A stretch of 64,000 nucleotides of DNA. Origin: UBA830 sp038146925 (GTDB taxonomy: Bacteria > Pseudomonadota > Alphaproteobacteria > MPNO01 > UBA830). Positions within the stretch are counted from its first letter, which is position 1. Every line of letters begins with the position of its first letter. This document shows positions 24,549 through 32,935 of this stretch, in pieces. Below the pieces are notes generated by a model, which saw only the letters and a list, made by a program, of their open reading frames with translations, was not told the DNA's origin and did no database searches. The position numbers and the translations under genes were made by a program. Location: positions 248,001-312,000 of the forward strand of contig JAYQSP010000008.1 in NCBI GenBank assembly GCA_038146925.1, written 5' to 3'.

Positions 24549-26089
24549 CAGTTTCCGTTCGCTTCCGCGACCGCCCGTTCGCGCAGGGCGACCTTTACCA
24601 CTTTGCCGGTGCTGTTGCGGGGAAGCACGTCTATCCGGCGCACGAATTTGGGTTTTTTGTAGCTAGCGATCAGGCTGCGGCAGTATTCGATCAGGTCGGT
24701 TTCGGTCGCCGATTGATCCGGCCGGAACGTCACATAGGCGAAGACGGATTCGCCGAATTCGGGATCCGGTACCGGAATCACCGCTGCTTCGTCGACCGCC
24801 GGGTGCGCTTCCAGCGCGTCCTCGACTTCGCGCGAATAGATGTTCAGCCCGCCGGATACGATCATGTCCTTGGCGCGGTCGATGAAATACACGTAACCGT
24901 CCGCATCCATGCGGCCGAGGTCGCCGGTGCGCAGCCAACCGTCGTGAAACGCGGCTTCGGTCGCCGCCGGATTGTTCCAGTAGGCAGGCATCGACATCAT
25001 GCCGGGCGGGCCGCAGCGGCAGATGATTTCGCCGACGGTATCGCGAGGCACGTCGTTCAGTTCCTCGTCGACGATGCGGACTTCGATCGCCGGCACCGGG
25101 CGGCCGCAGGAGTCCGGATGGGTCGCCTGCTCTTCCGGGCGCAACCCGGTAATGAAGCCGGCTTCGGTCTGGGCGAAAAACGTGTAGAGACCGATATTCG
25201 GCGCCGCGGCGGCCAGGCGCTGTTTGATATCGACTGGAAAAGCCTCGCCGGTCGCGACCATCAGTCGCGCGGATTTGACCGCGTCGGGCCGTTTTTCGAT
25301 TTCCGGCATCAGCATGCGGGCGATCGTCGGTACAAGGCCGATGATCGTGATCTTTTCCTTTTCGATCAGGTCCACCGCGGCGGCAGGATCGAATTTTTCC
25401 ATGATGACAACCGTACAGCCGCAGCAGACCGCGTTCGCGACGCGCCCCAGGCCCGTGCGGTGGGCCATCGGCGTGGTGGCGAGGATGCGGTCTTCCGGCG
25501 TCAAATGCCATTCGGCGAGATTCATGAAGCCGCCGGTCAGGACCAGCGCCGTGTTGGTCGCCAGCGCGCCCTTCGGGCGTCCGGTCGTGCCCGACGTGTA
25601 GCTGAGCATCACGTTGTCGTCGTCGGACGGTAGCGGTGGCGGCGCGATATCGCGGCCTTCGGACATAAGTTGCTCGAAGGTGATCTCGCCATCCCCGGCA
25701 TCGCCGTCAAATACGACCAGCAACGGGTTGTCGAGCGTTTGGACGGCCTGCCGGACGACGTCGCGCTGACCTGGCGTGTAGAACACCGCCCATGGTGTGC
25801 AGTCGCCGAGAATGTGGGCAACTTCGGGTCCGGCCAGACGCACGGCGATGGGGACGATGATCCCCGCCGATTTTGCCGCCCCGCACATCGCTTCGATCAG
25901 TTCGGCGCTGTTCGGCAGATACATCGCAATGCGGTCGCCGGGTTTCATGCCCCGCGCGACATAGGCGTCTGCAAGTCTGTTGGCGTTGCTGTTCAACTCG
26001 CCGAACGATATTCGGCGGTTGCCGCAGACCATGACTTCCCGGTCGGGATGACGCAGCGCGCAATCGTCTATAAGGCTTGCAAGCTTCAC
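24548..26089 (-). CDS. Acyl-CoA synthetase (class I adenylate-forming ligase)
   Basis: 513 residues. The AMP/phosphate loop is SYTSGTTGRPKGA, the A5-type motif FAQTEAGF, the hinge TGDLGRMDADGYVYFIDRAKD (in part), and the C-terminal Lys in NSTGKVVK is present. It activates a carboxylic acid to its CoA thioester with ATP. Downstream genes (dehydrogenase, hydratase, thiolase-like) would then process the thioester. The acid is unknown. Confidence 0.93.
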   Translation of the reverse strand: MKLASLIDDCALRHPDREVMVCGNRRISFGELNSNANRLADAYVARGMKPGDRIAMYLPNSAELIEAMCGAAKSAGIIVPIAVRLAGPEVAHILGDCTPWAVFYTPGQRDVVRQAVQTLDNPLLVVFDGDAGDGEITFEQLMSEGRDIAPPPLPSDDDNVMLSYTSGTTGRPKGALATNTALVLTGGFMNLAEWHLTPEDRILATTPMAHRTGLGRVANAVCCGCTVVIMEKFDPAAAVDLIEKEKITIIGLVPTIARMLMPEIEKRPDAVKSARLMVATGEAFPVDIKQRLAAAAPNIGLYTFFAQTEAGFITGLRPEEQATHPDSCGRPVPAIEVRIVDEELNDVPRDTVGEIICRCGPPGMMSMPAYWNNPAATEAAFHDGWLRTGDLGRMDADGYVYFIDRAKDMIVSGGLNIYSREVEDALEAHPAVDEAAVIPVPDPEFGESVFAYVTFRPDQSATETDLIEYCRSLIASYKKPKFVRRIDVLPRNSTGKVVKVALRERAVAEANGN

Positions 26090-26095
26090 GGCACG

Positions 26096-26557
26096 TTACT
26101 TCTTTTTCGGCCTGGTCTTGCTCTTCGCTTTTCGGGGCGGGCTCTTGTCCGGCTCGAACGCGAAGTAAGTGATGTCGTCACTCAACTTCTCCCAGGCGAC
26201 CTTCACCCGCATGCCGATCTCGGCCTCTTCGGGCGTCAGGTTCAGCATGTTGGCGATAATGCGCACGCCTTCGTCAAGCTCCACCATCCCGATCACGTAG
26301 GGCACCCGGTTTTCGAATCCGGGTGTCGGCACGTAGGTGACGGTATAGGAATACAATTCGCCCTTGCCGGACGTCTCCTTCCACTGGAGGTTCCGGCGAC
26401 CGGTATGGACGCTGTTTTCGCGCGGCCAGAACTGATACTTGCGGGCCTTGGGGTCCCACTGCAGCATCAGCTTGCCTTTTTTCGCGCCGTCCCAGAACGC
26501 CTGGGTCGCGGGGGTCGGCTTGGGGAGCGGGCGGGGTTTGGTTTCAGTGTTAGCCAT
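26096..26557 (-). CDS. DUF35 OB-fold protein without zinc-ribbon cysteines
   Basis: 153 residues. The N-terminal helix FWDGAKKGKLMLQW and the OB fold (GKGELYSYTVTYVPTPGF) are typical of DUF35/ChsH2-like partners of thiolase-fold proteins. The usual rubredoxin-like CxxC pairs are absent; the protein contains no cysteine at all. The tail is a Lys/Arg-rich stretch ending KTRPKKK. It sits between the thiolase-like gene (16 bases) and the ligase gene (6 bases), so a complex with the thiolase-like protein is expected. Confidence 0.85.
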   Translation of the reverse strand: MANTETKPRPLPKPTPATQAFWDGAKKGKLMLQWDPKARKYQFWPRENSVHTGRRNLQWKETSGKGELYSYTVTYVPTPGFENRVPYVIGMVELDEGVRIIANMLNLTPEEAEIGMRVKVAWEKLSDDITYFAFEPDKSPPRKAKSKTRPKKK

Positions 26558-26573
26558 TGCTGTTCTCCGCTAC

Positions 26574-27755
26574 CTAATTGACCAGGACCATGGCATTCGC
26601 CGATCCCCAGTTTCGTCCGTAGGGGATGACGCCGATGCCGGTCACCAGCGCGTTGCGCGCGTTCGGCACCTGGCGGCCTTTCGCTTCTCCCATCAGCTGG
26701 CGCACCGCTTCGGTCAGGTTGATTCCGCCGCCGGCGAGACCTGGCTGGCCGCAGCTGATCTGTCCGCCGCCGGTATTGAGCGGCAGGTCGCCTTTCGGAC
26801 CGAGATCGGTGTCTTTCAGGAATTGCGAGCCGCGTCCCTTGCGTGCAAAGCCGATCTGTTCGGTCTTCAGCATGACGGCGAACAGGAAGTCGTCATAAGG
26901 GTGGAACATGTCCACATCCTTCGCTTTCATCTTCGCCTGTTTAAGGACCTGCGGACCAACGACGGCATGACCGGTTTCGGTGATGTCCGGCGTCTGTTCG
27001 GCGCAGTTGTAGTTGGAGATTTCGGCATAGGAAATCGGATAGACCCGGTTGGTCAGGCCCAGCTTTTTCGCCCGGCTGGTTTTCATAACGATCAGCCCGT
27101 TGCCGCCGTCGCACCACATGACCGAATCCAGGAGCCGTAAGGGCGACGAGACCTGGCGCGAATTGATGTAATCCTCGACCGTGATCTTCTGGCGCAGTTT
27201 TTCGTAGGCGTTGGGGTTCTTGATCGCACCGTTGCGCTGGGCGACGGCGAGCGCGCCCAGGCCCTCGAAATCGAGTCCGTACTGATGTTCGTAGCGGTTC
27301 ATCAGCAGGCCGAACGCGCCTGGCGGACCCTGTACGCCGACCGGATCCCAGAACTGGTTGCGGTAACTGCCGTAATAGGCACGCCACTGGGTCGACGGCG
27401 CATCGACGCCGAGGATCATTGCGGTCTCGCACAGCCCGGATTTGATGGCCATGGCGGCACGGGCGACGTTGCCGATGGCGGATGCCCCGCCGATATCGCT
27501 GGTCTGCAGCCACTTCGCGGAAATGCCGAGATATTCGGTCGCATAGCCCGACCAGAACGGATTCGAGCATTCGCTCAGCGGCACCGTGAAGGTGACGCCA
27601 TCGATATCCGACGGTCCAAGCTTGGTCTTCTTGTAGAGCTGTTCGGCGACTTCGGCGGCGATTTCGTATGCCGAACGTCCGCTGCGGCGTTCGATCTTCG
27701 TCTCGCCGTAGGCGACGATGCAGATGTCCTTGTCTTCAAGGAAACTTCGGGCCAT
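26574..27755 (-). CDS. SCP2-type thiolase-fold protein, probably a retro-aldolase (Ltp2-like)
   Basis: 393 residues. The thiolase fold is clear (DICIVAYGETKIERRSG, ILGVDAPSTQWRAYYGSY, NTGGGQISCGQPGLAGGG). The nucleophilic Cys of true thiolases is replaced: the segment reads TSDIGGASAIGN. The C-terminal GHP is GQP. Cys-less members such as Ltp2, with a DUF35 partner, cleave a beta-hydroxyacyl-CoA by retro-aldol reaction with a Tyr base; FHPYDDFLF here holds a candidate Tyr. With the enoyl-CoA hydratase upstream and DUF35 downstream this reads as hydration followed by aldol cleavage. Assignment to that reaction is inference. Confidence 0.85.
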   Translation of the reverse strand: MARSFLEDKDICIVAYGETKIERRSGRSAYEIAAEVAEQLYKKTKLGPSDIDGVTFTVPLSECSNPFWSGYATEYLGISAKWLQTSDIGGASAIGNVARAAMAIKSGLCETAMILGVDAPSTQWRAYYGSYRNQFWDPVGVQGPPGAFGLLMNRYEHQYGLDFEGLGALAVAQRNGAIKNPNAYEKLRQKITVEDYINSRQVSSPLRLLDSVMWCDGGNGLIVMKTSRAKKLGLTNRVYPISYAEISNYNCAEQTPDITETGHAVVGPQVLKQAKMKAKDVDMFHPYDDFLFAVMLKTEQIGFARKGRGSQFLKDTDLGPKGDLPLNTGGGQISCGQPGLAGGGINLTEAVRQLMGEAKGRQVPNARNALVTGIGVIPYGRNWGSANAMVLVN

Positions 27756-27771
27756 TGGGGTGATCCTCTTT

Positions 27772-28617
27772 CTATTGTCCCTTGAAATCGGGTTTGCGGC
27801 GTTCCGAGAAAGCTTTCAGGCCTTCCTGGCGGTCGTCCGACCAGGACAGCATGTAGGCCATGTCCGCTTCCTGCATGAAGCCCTGCTGCAGGGTCATGTC
27901 CATGCCGCGGTTGATCGATTGTTTGGTCATCATTGTCGCCAGCGGGCCGACGCCTTTCATCTCCTCGACGATGTCGCGCACTTTCGACAGGGCTTTTCCC
28001 TTTTCAACGACGTGATTGACGATCCGGTACTCCTTCGCTTCCGCGCCGGTGATGCGCCGGCCGGTCCAGATCAGCTCCTTGGCCAGCGGCGCGCCGATGA
28101 GGCGCGGCAGGTTCTGTGTGCCGCCGGCGCCGGGGATCAGGCTGTGCTTGCCCTCCGGCAGGCCGAAGCTGGCGCTTTCGCTGGCAATTATGAAATCGCC
28201 CATCATGGCAAGTTCGAATCCGCCGCCGAGGCAGTAGCCCTCCACCGCGGTGATCACCGGCTTGGTGTAGTTCATGAAGAAACGGTAGAGCAGCCGGTTT
28301 TTGCGCTGGTTGTAGCGCGCGCGGTAATTATCGTAGCGGTCTTCCGGCAGATCCTGGAATCCGCCCAAATCGGCGCCTGCGCAGAAGGACCTCTGGTCGC
28401 CGTACAGCACCACGGCCATGGTCTTGCGGTCCAGTTCGACCGCGTCCATGGCATGCATGATTTCCTCGGCCATCTGTTCGTTGATGGCGTTGAGCCGGTC
28501 CGGCCGGTTGAGCTGGATTTCCAGCGTGCCCTTGCGCCGTTTGGCGATGATCATTTCGTATGATTTCTTCAGCGTCCCGCCCTTGGGGCGACTGAAGGAT
28601 TTCAGCTTGCGCGCCAT
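27772..28617 (-). CDS. Enoyl-CoA hydratase/isomerase family protein (copy 1)
   Basis: 281 residues from MARKLKSFSRPKGG at 28617, with AGGG upstream; the 41 extra codons upstream are not supported. Crotonase signatures are RSFCAGADLGGFQ (oxyanion hole) and GYCLGGGFELAMMGDFIIAS. SFGLPEGKHSLIPGAGGTQNLPRLIG (in part) follows, with a Glu in the usual second catalytic position. It is the first gene of the six-gene operon that ends with UbiD. Confidence 0.92.
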   Translation of the reverse strand: MARKLKSFSRPKGGTLKKSYEMIIAKRRKGTLEIQLNRPDRLNAINEQMAEEIMHAMDAVELDRKTMAVVLYGDQRSFCAGADLGGFQDLPEDRYDNYRARYNQRKNRLLYRFFMNYTKPVITAVEGYCLGGGFELAMMGDFIIASESASFGLPEGKHSLIPGAGGTQNLPRLIGAPLAKELIWTGRRITGAEAKEYRIVNHVVEKGKALSKVRDIVEEMKGVGPLATMMTKQSINRGMDMTLQQGFMQEADMAYMLSWSDDRQEGLKAFSERRKPDFKGQ

Positions 28618-28815
28618 CTTGCCCTCTTCCCTGCCTCGTATACCTGTCTCTCTCGGATGTCTCCTGACGCCCGGCTCCGCCCAGTTAATTACGAACGCGG
28701 CGGCATGTCCATCGGTTCGGTGCCGGAACGCGCAAAACAAAGTGCTGGAGGGTCTGTTTTCGCCTGTCGGCGTGCGCTAGAACAATCAGATCGAAAACTG
28801 GACGAGTAAAACCGG

Positions 28816-28971
28816 ATGGATCGCGATCTTCGCGAACTTGGCGACAAGGTCTGCATCGTCGGCGTCGGGCGAACGGACTATTCTCTCGCGCGAATGGACT
28901 AATCTAAGTAAACCGGCCGCAGCGTGTTGACGCTGGGCGTTCAGGCCGCACTTAACGCCATTGCGGATTCG
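28816..28971 (+). pseudogene. N-terminal remnant of a thiolase-fold gene with two in-frame TAA codons
   Basis: From ATG 28816 the frame gives DKVCIVGVGRTDYSLARMD, TAA at 28900-28902, SK, TAA at 28909-28911, then TGRSVLTLGVQAALNAIADS in the same phase. These are the first two conserved blocks of Ltp2/SCP2-type thiolases. After about codon 52 the similarity ends and no other thiolase segment is found before the SDR gene at 29170. It is divergent from the intact operon and may be the leftover of a second copy. Confidence 0.7.
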
Positions 28972-29065
28972 GAAACGCGATATCGTTCTCGTTCACAGGA
29001 TTTTCCCCTGGCCGGCCGGAATCAGAGGGCGATGATGCGGGAAAATCAGCCGGCGAGCTGTCTCC

Positions 29066-29173
29066 GAGTCGGTCTGGTTGACCCGTTTCGTAGATTTCGG
29101 CAATGTTTGCGTCGGCAACGATCCGGTCGTCGGGTGCAACGAATTCCTTAAACGAAGTCCTTATTGGTCATGA
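29066..29173 (+). other. Coding-like C-terminal tail of an unidentified gene, coupled to the SDR
   Basis: A frame reading ESVWLTRFVDFGNVCVGND, then PVVGCNEFLKRSPYWS, ends in TGA at 29171-29173, which overlaps the ATG of the SDR (29170) as ATGA. There is no start codon of its own; a stop lies about 13 codons upstream of the listed start. I do not recognise the family. It looks like the surviving end of a gene deleted together with the rest of the thiolase remnant. The bases between 28972 and 29065 show nothing recognisable. Confidence 0.35.
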
Positions 29174-29898
29174 GCAGAGATCTCTCCGGAAAGACGGCGC
29201 TCGTCACGGGTGCAAGCGCCGGCATCGGCAAGGCGACCGTTGCCGCACTGGTCGAATGCGGTGCTAGGATCATTGCTACCGGACGTCGGCAGGATGCGCT
29301 CGATGCGCTGGTGAAGGAGCACGGCGCGGACTGGGTAAGGACCATCGCCGGCGATCTGAACGACGGCGATTTTGTCGCCAGGCTCGTTGCCGAGGCGGCA
29401 GATTCTGAAATCCTCGTCAGCAATGCCGGGGTTCTGAAATACGCGCCGATCCTGGATCTGACCTACGACGACATGGAGAACATGATCCAAACCAACGTGT
29501 TAGCGTCGTTTCGGGTGACGCATGAAATCGCCAGGGCGATGGTCGAACGCGGGCGCGGCCATATCGTCGTCATGACGTCGACGGCCGCGCGAGAGGTCTA
29601 TCCGCTTGGCTCCATCTATTGCGCAACCAAACATGCGCTGTCCGCTTATGCGCGAGCGCTCCGGGTCGAGCTGCAGTCAAAGGGGCTGAAGGTCAGTGAG
29701 ATCGCCCCCGGCATGGTGGACACCGATATTCGCAATCACAGCGACCATCCCGCGGTGATCGCAGCGGTAAACGCGCGAAAGTTCGAGCCGCTGACGCCGG
29801 AGGAAGTGGCGGAGGCCGTCTTGTATGCGCTGCTGTCCAGCGAAAACAGCGCCCATGACCTTGTCGAACTGCGCCCGCGCGGCGCGGCGGCGGGCTGA
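29170..29898 (+). CDS. Short-chain dehydrogenase/reductase (SDR)
   Basis: 242 residues starting MSRDLSGKTALVTGASAGIGKA; upstream in-frame TTG is unlikely. It has the classical SDR set: TGxxxGxG at 13-19, SNAGV, Ser137, Tyr150 and Lys154 (YCATK). It is closest in layout to NADP-dependent SDRs of the YdfG/serine-dehydrogenase type. It is followed by a cupin and a second SDR on the same strand. Confidence 0.9.
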   Translation: MSRDLSGKTALVTGASAGIGKATVAALVECGARIIATGRRQDALDALVKEHGADWVRTIAGDLNDGDFVARLVAEAADSEILVSNAGVLKYAPILDLTYDDMENMIQTNVLASFRVTHEIARAMVERGRGHIVVMTSTAAREVYPLGSIYCATKHALSAYARALRVELQSKGLKVSEIAPGMVDTDIRNHSDHPAVIAAVNARKFEPLTPEEVAEAVLYALLSSENSAHDLVELRPRGAAAG

Positions 29899-29919
29899 CA
29901 CGGACACAGGGGATCTACG

Positions 29920-30315
29920 GTGGGAGAAAAAGACGGGCAACTGCCTCAAAAATTCACCTACAGCCACCTTGAAGACGATTCCTTCGAGGAGGGCCTCCGA
30001 GCCTACGCCAAGTATCGGGATCTCGGTATGGTCGAGGCGACGAACGGCATTGTTCGCGCCCACGTGATCAAGCTTTTACCCCCGTTTGACGCCAAGGAAG
30101 TGTCGAAGCGGCATACGCACGACGTTCAGTTCCAGTTACTCTATTGCCTGAAGGGCTGGATGAAAGGCGAATATGACGGCCAGGAACTGACGATGCGCGA
30201 GGGATCGTGCTGGCTTCAGCCGCCGAATATCAAGCATACCGTGCTCGGCTATTCCGACGATTGTGAGTTGCTGGAAATCATTATGCCTGCCGATTTCGAT
30301 ACCGAGGAACTCTGA
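29920..30315 (+). CDS. Small cupin protein
   Basis: 131 residues from GTG 29920 (AGGGGA eight bases upstream). The single cupin barrel shows KRHTHDVQFQLLYCLKGW (motif 1, with His residues) and MREGSCWLQPPNIKHTV (motif 2). The function is unknown; it may be an isomerase, dioxygenase or sensor-like protein. It is six bases before the second SDR, so the three genes are probably one unit. Confidence 0.8.
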   Translation: MGEKDGQLPQKFTYSHLEDDSFEEGLRAYAKYRDLGMVEATNGIVRAHVIKLLPPFDAKEVSKRHTHDVQFQLLYCLKGWMKGEYDGQELTMREGSCWLQPPNIKHTVLGYSDDCELLEIIMPADFDTEEL

Positions 30316-30321
30316 CGCCGA

Positions 30322-31107
30322 ATGGATCTCCGGTTGGATGGTAAAAGGGCCCTTGTCACTGGGGCGAGCAAGGGGATCGGCCGTGCTATCGCGGAAACGC
30401 TCGCCGCGGAAGGATGCTCGGTAGATATCGCCTCCCGCAGCCTGGAAGGACTGGATCGGGCCGCCGCTGAAATTTCCGCCGCGGTCTCCGGCGCTGAAAT
30501 TCGCGCCCATGCCGGCGATCTGTCCTCTTCCGAAGACCAGAACGCGTTGTTCGAGGCCTGCCGCGATGCGGATATCCTGGTGAACAATGCTGGCGCGGCG
30601 GCGGCTGGCAGCCTCGAAGAAACCGATGAGGTAGGCTGGCGGAACTCCTGGGACCTGAAGGTGTTCGGCTATATCAACCTGTCGCGCGTCTTCTACACGG
30701 CCATGAAGGAGCGCGCGGAGGGGGTGATCGTCAACGTCATCGGCTATGCGGGCGAGCGACTCAATTCCCGCTACATCATCGGCACCACAGGCAATGCTGC
30801 GCTGATGGCTTTTACCCGCTCCGTTGGCAGTGAATCTCCCGATTACGGCGTTCGTATCGTCGGGGTGAATCCGGGCTTCACGATGACGCACCGGGCGGAA
30901 GACCAGCTGAAGACCTTCAGCGAGAAAGAGTATGGCACGCCTGACCGCTGGCGCGATATCGAACGCGACATGAAGCTGCCGTTTGGCCGAATGGCCAGCA
31001 CCTACGAAATTGCCGACATGGTGACATTCCTTGCTTCGCCACGTTCTTCCTATATCAGCGGCTCCATCGTCACGATCGATGGCGGTGGCGCCAACAGGAA
31101 TTACTGA
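30322..31107 (+). CDS. SDR-fold protein with a non-canonical active site
   Basis: 261 residues. The cofactor motif TGASKGIG and ILVNNAGA are normal. The catalytic region reads VIGYAGERLNSRYIIGTTGNAAL: Tyr151 is present but the Lys four residues later is Thr155, and the usual Ser before it is not seen. This Y-x-x-G-x-x-GN pattern recurs, as I recall, in a recognisable SDR subgroup annotated only generically. The C-terminus YISGSIVTIDGGGAN is typical. Activity may depend on different residues. Confidence 0.85.
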   Translation: MDLRLDGKRALVTGASKGIGRAIAETLAAEGCSVDIASRSLEGLDRAAAEISAAVSGAEIRAHAGDLSSSEDQNALFEACRDADILVNNAGAAAAGSLEETDEVGWRNSWDLKVFGYINLSRVFYTAMKERAEGVIVNVIGYAGERLNSRYIIGTTGNAALMAFTRSVGSESPDYGVRIVGVNPGFTMTHRAEDQLKTFSEKEYGTPDRWRDIERDMKLPFGRMASTYEIADMVTFLASPRSSYISGSIVTIDGGGANRNY

Positions 31108-31188
31108 ACCTTCCCGAGCGCCTCTCGATCATCCGCATCCGATCGGGCTACAATCGACGCCCGCCGTTTTTGTTCCCAGGAATATCAA

Positions 31189-32436
31189 ATGTCCGATTCC
31201 GCCGCCGAACGCCGCAACAGCCTGCCGGAGCGTCCCGCTCCTACCCCGGATCAGCTCGCCCTCAAACGGCAGTTTCCGACGGCACAGGACCTTCGCGAAC
31301 GGGCGCGACGCCGACTGCCGAATTTCGCCTTTGAATATGCCGATGGCGGAGCAGGGGCGGATACCGGTATCCAGCGGAACTGGAATGCCCTGGACGCGGT
31401 CGAGATGGTGCCACGATACGGTCGGGTGATTGCGCCCCCGCCCGCGGATACGACCCTGTTCGGCAAAACCTATGCCGCGCCCATCGGGATCGCACCGATC
31501 GGCGGTCCGGGAACCGCGTATCCGGGGGCAGAGACCTATCTGGCCCGCGCGGCGCAGGCGGCCAACGTGCCCTACACGCTGGGGCTGCTGTCGGGCATCG
31601 ATATCGAACAGGCCGCAGAGATCGCGCCGGATGTGTTGTGGCTGCAGCTCTACCGATTTTCGAAGAATGATCACAAAATCGGTCTCGACCTCGTGCGTCG
31701 GGCGGAGGAGGCGGGGGTTAACGTGCTCGTCCTCACCGTCGACACGCCGACCCGCACCACCCGCCCGCGTGAGGTCAAAAGTGGCATCATGAACCCGTTC
31801 AAACTGACCATGCGGTTGAAGATGGATGCGTTGCGGTCGCCGCACTGGATTCGGTCGCTGCGCCGCAACGGTATTCCCAAGTTCACGTCTCTGGCACCCT
31901 ATATGAAGCCCGGCATCAGCATCGCGGAAGCGGCGGCGTTTATCCGGCGTGAAAGCGGCGGAGCATTCACCTGGGATGAAATTGCGCGTTACCGCGACAA
32001 ATGGCAGGGGCCGCTGGTGCTTAAGGGAGTCATGCACCCCGACGATGCCGAGAGGGCAGTGGAACTCGGGCTCGACGGGTTGTTCGTCACCAATCACGGC
32101 GGACGCCAGATCGATGCGTTGCCGGCGCCCATCGATGTGTTGCCAGCGATTGCAGCGCGGGTCGGCAACCGGGCGACCGTTCTGTATGACAGCGGCGTCC
32201 GGTCCGGTGTTGATGCGGCGCGGGCGGTCGCACTGGGCGCAGATGCAGCCTTTGCCGGCAAGTCCTTTTTATGGAGTCTCGGCGCGCTAGGCGAAAAGGG
32301 AGCGGCCCACCTTATCGACGTTTATATCGACGATGTTAGCGCCACGCTCGGTCAACTCGGTTGCCGAAATGTTGCGGAGTTGCGGGAGCTCGCTGTTCGT
32401 CACTCGGGAGCATTCGCGGAGACGGATTTCGGGTAA
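31189..32436 (+). CDS. FMN-dependent alpha-hydroxy-acid dehydrogenase/oxidase (LldD/glycolate oxidase family)
   Basis: 415 residues. FMN TIM-barrel signatures include FEYADGGAGADTG, PIGIAPIGGPGTAYPGAE, WLQLYRF, VLTVDTPTRTTR, LVLKGVMHPDDAERAVELG and the active-site TNHGGRQID with the catalytic His. The N-terminus is about 30 residues longer than the typical enzyme. It oxidises an L-2-hydroxy acid to the 2-oxo acid, passing electrons to oxygen or quinone. The likely substrate is not apparent. Confidence 0.92.
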   Translation: MSDSAAERRNSLPERPAPTPDQLALKRQFPTAQDLRERARRRLPNFAFEYADGGAGADTGIQRNWNALDAVEMVPRYGRVIAPPPADTTLFGKTYAAPIGIAPIGGPGTAYPGAETYLARAAQAANVPYTLGLLSGIDIEQAAEIAPDVLWLQLYRFSKNDHKIGLDLVRRAEEAGVNVLVLTVDTPTRTTRPREVKSGIMNPFKLTMRLKMDALRSPHWIRSLRRNGIPKFTSLAPYMKPGISIAEAAAFIRRESGGAFTWDEIARYRDKWQGPLVLKGVMHPDDAERAVELGLDGLFVTNHGGRQIDALPAPIDVLPAIAARVGNRATVLYDSGVRSGVDAARAVALGADAAFAGKSFLWSLGALGEKGAAHLIDVYIDDVSATLGQLGCRNVAELRELAVRHSGAFAETDFG

Positions 32437-32442
32437 AGGCCG

Positions 32443-32783
32443 CCCCTTGTTTGGGCGATAGTGGTGGTGATGGTGAACCTGGCCGCTGTGGCCGTTTTTG
32501 TTGGCCTGTCCGTAACCGCGCAGTCGGTTATACGCGGCAATCTGCTCCGGATTTAGCGAGTCGACCAGGCGCAGGTGATAGCCCAGACGCACCGCCCGCA
32601 GCAATCCTCGATCGAGACCCCGAGGCTTCTGGCGCGTTGCAGAAAGGCCAGCTTGTGCACGTCCGGCGTGGCGTAGTCGCGATATCCTGTGGTGCGCCGC
32701 CCGGGGCGGACCAGGCCGATATTCTCGCAATACAGGATGGTTTTTGGCGTCGGCACGGTTTTTTCGGCTGCCTAGCTGATGTT
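32443..32783 (-). pseudogene. Decayed MerR-family regulator fused to a His-rich tail
   Basis: On the minus strand, 32783-32601 reads NIS-stop-AAEKT, PTPKTILYCENIGLVRPGR and TGYRDYATPDVHKLAFLQRA, then GVSIEDC: a MerR DNA-binding domain whose start codon is missing and which has a TAG at 32772-32774. Past 32601 the frame shifts; the next recognisable text (32586-32443) is GYHLRLVDSLNPEQIAAYN and a HHHHH tail. That is unlike a MerR dimerisation helix and more like the end of a Spy/CpxP-type heavy-metal protein. Two gene fragments appear to have been joined by deletion. The bases 32784-32935 hold only the leader of the next gene. Confidence 0.65.
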
Positions 32784-32935
32784 CTTACGGGTCTCCGCTC
32801 TCAATCCTTCCAGTTACTGGAATGTCAATGAAAGCCGTTGCTGACGAAACCGCCTGTGCCTCGTATCGACACCTCTGCGCCCCTGCGATAAGTTCCAGCA
32901 AAGATCCTGCGCAGATACACCGGAGGCATCGGGAC

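Noticed and set aside
26574..27755. Acetyl-CoA acetyltransferase (true thiolase)
   Set aside because: The nucleophilic Cys is missing and the GHP motif is GQP; an aldolase-like role fits better.
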